Positions 61,229 through 64,000 of a DNA stretch of 64,000 bases are shown here, piece after piece; position 1 is the stretch's first letter, and every line of letters begins with the position of its first letter. The stretch spans positions 1,116,001 to 1,180,000 of the forward strand of contig NZ_SNWA01000001.1 in NCBI RefSeq assembly GCF_004361815.1. The letters are read 5' to 3'. The DNA comes from Paraburkholderia sp. BL10I2N1. Lineage in GTDB: Bacteria > Pseudomonadota > Gammaproteobacteria > Burkholderiales > Burkholderiaceae. Made by a program: the position numbers and the translations under genes. Below the pieces are notes generated by a model, which searched no databases, was not told the DNA's origin, and was given only the letters and a program-made list of their open reading frames with translations.

Positions 61229-64000
61229 TTACTCGCCGGAGTGCTGCTGTTCGGCCGCCGGGGTTTCCGGTGTACCAAACTCGAAGGCCTCTTCGGCCGC
61301 GATCTGGTCGAAACGCTCGCGGTCGGAAAGCTCCTTGCTCTTGCGTGCCTTGTGGAACGCGAGACCCGTACCGGCCGGAATCAGACGGCCCACGATCACG
61401 TTTTCCTTCAGGCCACGCAGATCGTCGCGCTTGCCCATGATCGCCGCTTCGGTCAGCACGCGGGTCGTTTCCTGGAACGACGCCGCAGAGATGAACGAAT
61501 CGGTCGACAGCGACGCCTTCGTGATACCGAGCAGTACGTTTTCGTACGTCGCCGGACGCTTGTCTTCCGCGATCATCCGGTCGTTTTCGTCGAGCATGTC
61601 CGACCGCTCCACCTGTTCGCCCGGGATGAAACGCGTATCGCCGTTGTCCACGATCTGCACGCGACGCAACATCTGACGCACGATCACTTCAATGTGCTTG
61701 TCATTGATCTTCACGCCCTGCAGACGGTACACGTCCTGCACTTCGTCCACGATGTAACGCGACAGCGCTTCAACGCCCTGCAGACGCAGGATGTCGTGCG
61801 GATCCGCCGGCCCGTCGACAATCATTTCGCCCTTGTTGACGACCTGACCATCGTGCACCAGAACCTGCTTTTCCTTCGCGATCAGGAACTCGTGCTGGTT
61901 GCCTTCGAGGTCCGTGATAACGAGACGCTGCTTGCCCTTCGTGTCCTTACCGAACGACGTCGTACCCGTGACTTCCGCGAGAATGCCGGCGTCCTTCGGC
62001 GAACGTGCTTCGAACAGTTCCGCCACGCGCGGCAGACCACCGGTAATGTCACGCGTCTTCTGCGATTCAGTCGGGATACGTGCGAGCACTTCACCGACCT
62101 GCACCTGCTGACCGTCCTTCACCGTGATCAGAGCGCCGACCTGGAAGCCGATCTGCACCGAATGCTCGGTGTTCGGAATCTTCACTTCCTCGCCGTTCGC
62201 GTCGAGCAGTTTCACCTGCGGTCGCACGCTCTTCGAGGCCTGCGAACCGCGGCGCTTCACGTCGATCACGACGAGCGTCGAAAGACCCGTCACGTCGTCG
62301 ATCTGCTTGGCGACCGTCACGCCTTCCTCGACGTTTTCGAACTTCACCGTACCACCGTACTCAGTGATGATCGGACGCGTCATCGGATCCCACGTGGCCA
62401 GCTGCGTGCCTGCCTTGATCTGCGCACCGTCGAGCTGCAGCAGCGTCGCACCGTACGGGACTTTGTGGCGTTCACGCTCACGGCCGTGGTCGTCGGTGAT
62501 CATTGCTTCGCCTGAACGCGAGATGACGATCTGCTCGCCCTTCGCATTCGTCACGTAACGCATCGTCGACGTGAAACGAACCGTACCGTTCGACTTGGCT
62601 TCAACCGACGAAGCCACGGCCGCACGAGATGCCGCACCACCGATGTGAAACGTACGCATCGTCAGCTGCGTGCCCGGTTCACCAATCGACTGCGCAGCGA
62701 TCACGCCGACTGCTTCACCGACGTTGACCGACGAGCCGCGGCCCAGGTCGCGACCGTAGCAGGCCGCGCACAGACCATAACGCGTTTCGCAGGTAAGCGG
62801 CGTGCGCACGCGCACCTCATCGATGCCGAGGCGCTCGATTTCTTCCACTGCATCTTCGTCGAGCAGCGTGCCCGATTCGTACAGCGTTTCCTGCGTTTCC
62901 GGATTGACGACGTCGGCCACCGCAACGCGACCGAGGATACGGTCACGCAGCGCTTCGACGACTTCACCGCCTTCGACCAGTGCCTTCATCGCTACGCCGT
63001 TCGACGTACCGCAATCGTCTTCGACCACGACGAGATCCTGCGTCACGTCGACGAGACGACGCGTCAGGTAGCCCGAGTTCGCCGTCTTCAGTGCCGTATC
63101 AGCCAGACCCTTACGTGCACCGTGGGTCGAGATGAAGTACTGCAACACGTTCAGGCCTTCGCGGAAGTTCGCCGTAATCGGCGTCTCGATAATCGAACCG
63201 TCCGGCTTCGCCATCAGGCCACGCATACCGGCCAGCTGACGGATCTGGACTGCGGAACCCCGCGCGCCCGAGTCGGCCATCATATAGATGGAGTTGAACG
63301 ACTCCTGACGCGTCTCGTTGCCGTCGCGGTCCGTCACCGGCTCCGTCGACAGCTGCTCCATCATCGCCTTGCCGACCGCTTCAGACGTTGCCGACCAGAT
63401 GTCGACCACGTTGTTGTAGCGTTCCTGTGCGGTGACGAGACCCGACATGTACTGACGGTCGTATTCCTTCACCTTCTTCGCCGCATCGCCGACGATCGTT
63501 TCCTTCTGCGGCGGCACGAGCATGTCGTCGACACAGATCGAAATACCGGCGCGCGTTGCCAGACGGAAACCCGACTGCATCAACTGGTCGGCGAAAATCA
63601 CCGTCTCGCGCAGACCGCACTTGCGGAATGCCGTGTTGATGAGGCGCGAGATTTCCTTCTTCTTCAGCGGCTTGTTCAGCACCGAGAACGGCAGGCCCGG
63701 CGGCAGAATCTCGGAGAGGATCGAGCGGCCGACGGTGGTCGCGTACAGCGCGATTTTCGGCACGAATTTCGGCGCACCTTCGGACGTGTCTTCGTTATGG
63801 ACCATTTCCGTGATCCGAACGTTGACGCGCGAGGCCAGCTCGACTTCCTTGTTTTCGTACGCACGCAGCACTTCGGACACGCCGGTGAACGTCAGGCCTT
63901 CGCCCTTGGCGTTCACAGCTTCACGCGTCGCGTAGTACAGGCCGAGCACGATATCCTGCGACGGCACGATCGACGGATCGCCGTTGGCCGGGAACAGGAC
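61229..64000 (-). CDS. rpoC: RNA polymerase beta-prime subunit, C-terminal part
   Basis: The frame is open through the right window edge, so only the last 924 or so residues are present. They start inside [20 protein letters not shown]-terminal to the active-site aspartate triad of the family, which lies outside. Visible are the bridge-helix/trigger-loop region ([20 protein letters not shown]), the C-terminal zinc finger Cys ([17 protein letters not shown]) and the Glu/Pro-rich tail [16 protein letters not shown]. It ends at the strong terminator ahead of recQ. Confidence 0.97.
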   Translation of the reverse strand, partial: VLFPANGDPSIVPSQDIVLGLYYATREAVNAKGEGLTFTGVSEVLRAYENKEVELASRVNVRITEMVHNEDTSEGAPKFVPKIALYATTVGRSILSEILPPGLPFSVLNKPLKKKEISRLINTAFRKCGLRETVIFADQLMQSGFRLATRAGISICVDDMLVPPQKETIVGDAAKKVKEYDRQYMSGLVTAQERYNNVVDIWSATSEAVGKAMMEQLSTEPVTDRDGNETRQESFNSIYMMADSGARGSAVQIRQLAGMRGLMAKPDGSIIETPITANFREGLNVLQYFISTHGARKGLADTALKTANSGYLTRRLVDVTQDLVVVEDDCGTSNGVAMKALVEGGEVVEALRDRILGRVAVADVVNPETQETLYESGTLLDEDAVEEIERLGIDEVRVRTPLTCETRYGLCAACYGRDLGRGSSVNVGEAVGVIAAQSIGEPGTQLTMRTFHIGGAASRAAVASSVEAKSNGTVRFTSTMRYVTNAKGEQIVISRSGEAMITDDHGRERERHKVPYGATLLQLDGAQIKAGTQLATWDPMTRPIITEYGGTVKFENVEEGVTVAKQIDDVTGLSTLVVIDVKRRGSQASKSVRPQVKLLDANGEEVKIPNTEHSVQIGFQVGALITVKDGQQVQVGEVLARIPTESQKTRDITGGLPRVAELFEARSPKDAGILAEVTGTTSFGKDTKGKQRLVITDLEGNQHEFLIAKEKQVLVHDGQVVNKGEMIVDGPADPHDILRLQGVEALSRYIVDEVQDVYRLQGVKINDKHIEVIVRQMLRRVQIVDNGDTRFIPGEQVERSDMLDENDRMIAEDKRPATYENVLLGITKASLSTDSFISAASFQETTRVLTEAAIMGKRDDLRGLKENVIVGRLIPAGTGLAFHKARKSKELSDRERFDQIAAEEAFEFGTPETPAAEQQHSGE

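Noticed and set aside
60956..62515. 519-codon plus-strand frame opposite rpoC
   Set aside because: Antisense shadow of rpoC, crossing the rpoC terminator and recQ start; no domain.
59189..64000. tRNA genes in the rpoC-rpsL interval or elsewhere
   Set aside because: No cloverleaf with T-arm GTTCNANNC and matching acceptor stem was noticed in the gaps of the window.

Overview
The window is a contiguous stretch of a high-GC betaproteobacterial chromosome. Gene content and order point to the Burkholderiaceae, close to Paraburkholderia, Burkholderia or Caballeronia. The clues are gltBD downstream of a transposase-like gene, dgt-aroB-aroK-pilQ(OP)NM facing a class A penicillin-binding protein gene, cyaY / lptM-lysA, msrPQ beside the ResB/CcsB cytochrome c system, and the order rpoC - recQ - rpsL-rpsG-fusA-tuf-rpsJ - S10 - spc - alpha. 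The taxonomic call is inference from synteny and protein similarity; no search was run.

Region 1 (1-7.9 kb) is accessory. It holds an exported protein of unknown function cut by the left edge, a small lipoprotein, a Pro/Thr-rich micro-protein, an OmpR-type two-component system behind two inverted repeats, a tyrosine-phosphatase-fold lipoprotein whose catalytic Cys and Arg are both missing, and an MFS transporter paired with a D-amino acid dehydrogenase-like enzyme. A 2',3'-cyclic phosphodiesterase gene (thpR) closes it.

Region 2 (8-16.9 kb) contains glutamate synthase (gltB, gltD), a REP-associated-transposase homologue lacking its HUH histidines and catalytic tyrosine, an OmpW porin and a DUF883 membrane protein.

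Region 3 (17-39.6 kb) is envelope and core metabolism. On the minus strand are pilM, pilN, a pilO-pilP fusion, a frameshifted pilQ, aroK, aroB and dgt. Divergent from pilM is mrcA (PBP1a). Then come cyaY, lptM-lysA, msrPQ, the System II cytochrome c assembly genes with a cytochrome c4, engB, hemB, dsbD and cutA.

Region 4 (39.6-64 kb, all minus strand) is the translation/transcription super-cluster. In transcription order it runs: rpoC (5' part outside the window), recQ, rpsL-rpsG-fusA-tuf-rpsJ, rplC to rpsQ, rplN to rpmJ, and rpsM-rpsK-rpsD-rpoA-rplQ. Promoter-like sequences with strong -10 boxes precede rpsL, rplC and rplN. The latter two are overlapped by inverted repeats.

No tRNA, rRNA, CRISPR array, intact insertion sequence or prophage was recognised. 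No gap between genes exceeds 300 bases. The most unusual features are three proteins that keep a recognisable fold but have lost catalytic residues or reading frame (the phosphatase-like lipoprotein, the transposase-like protein and PilQ), plus the PilO-PilP fusion.
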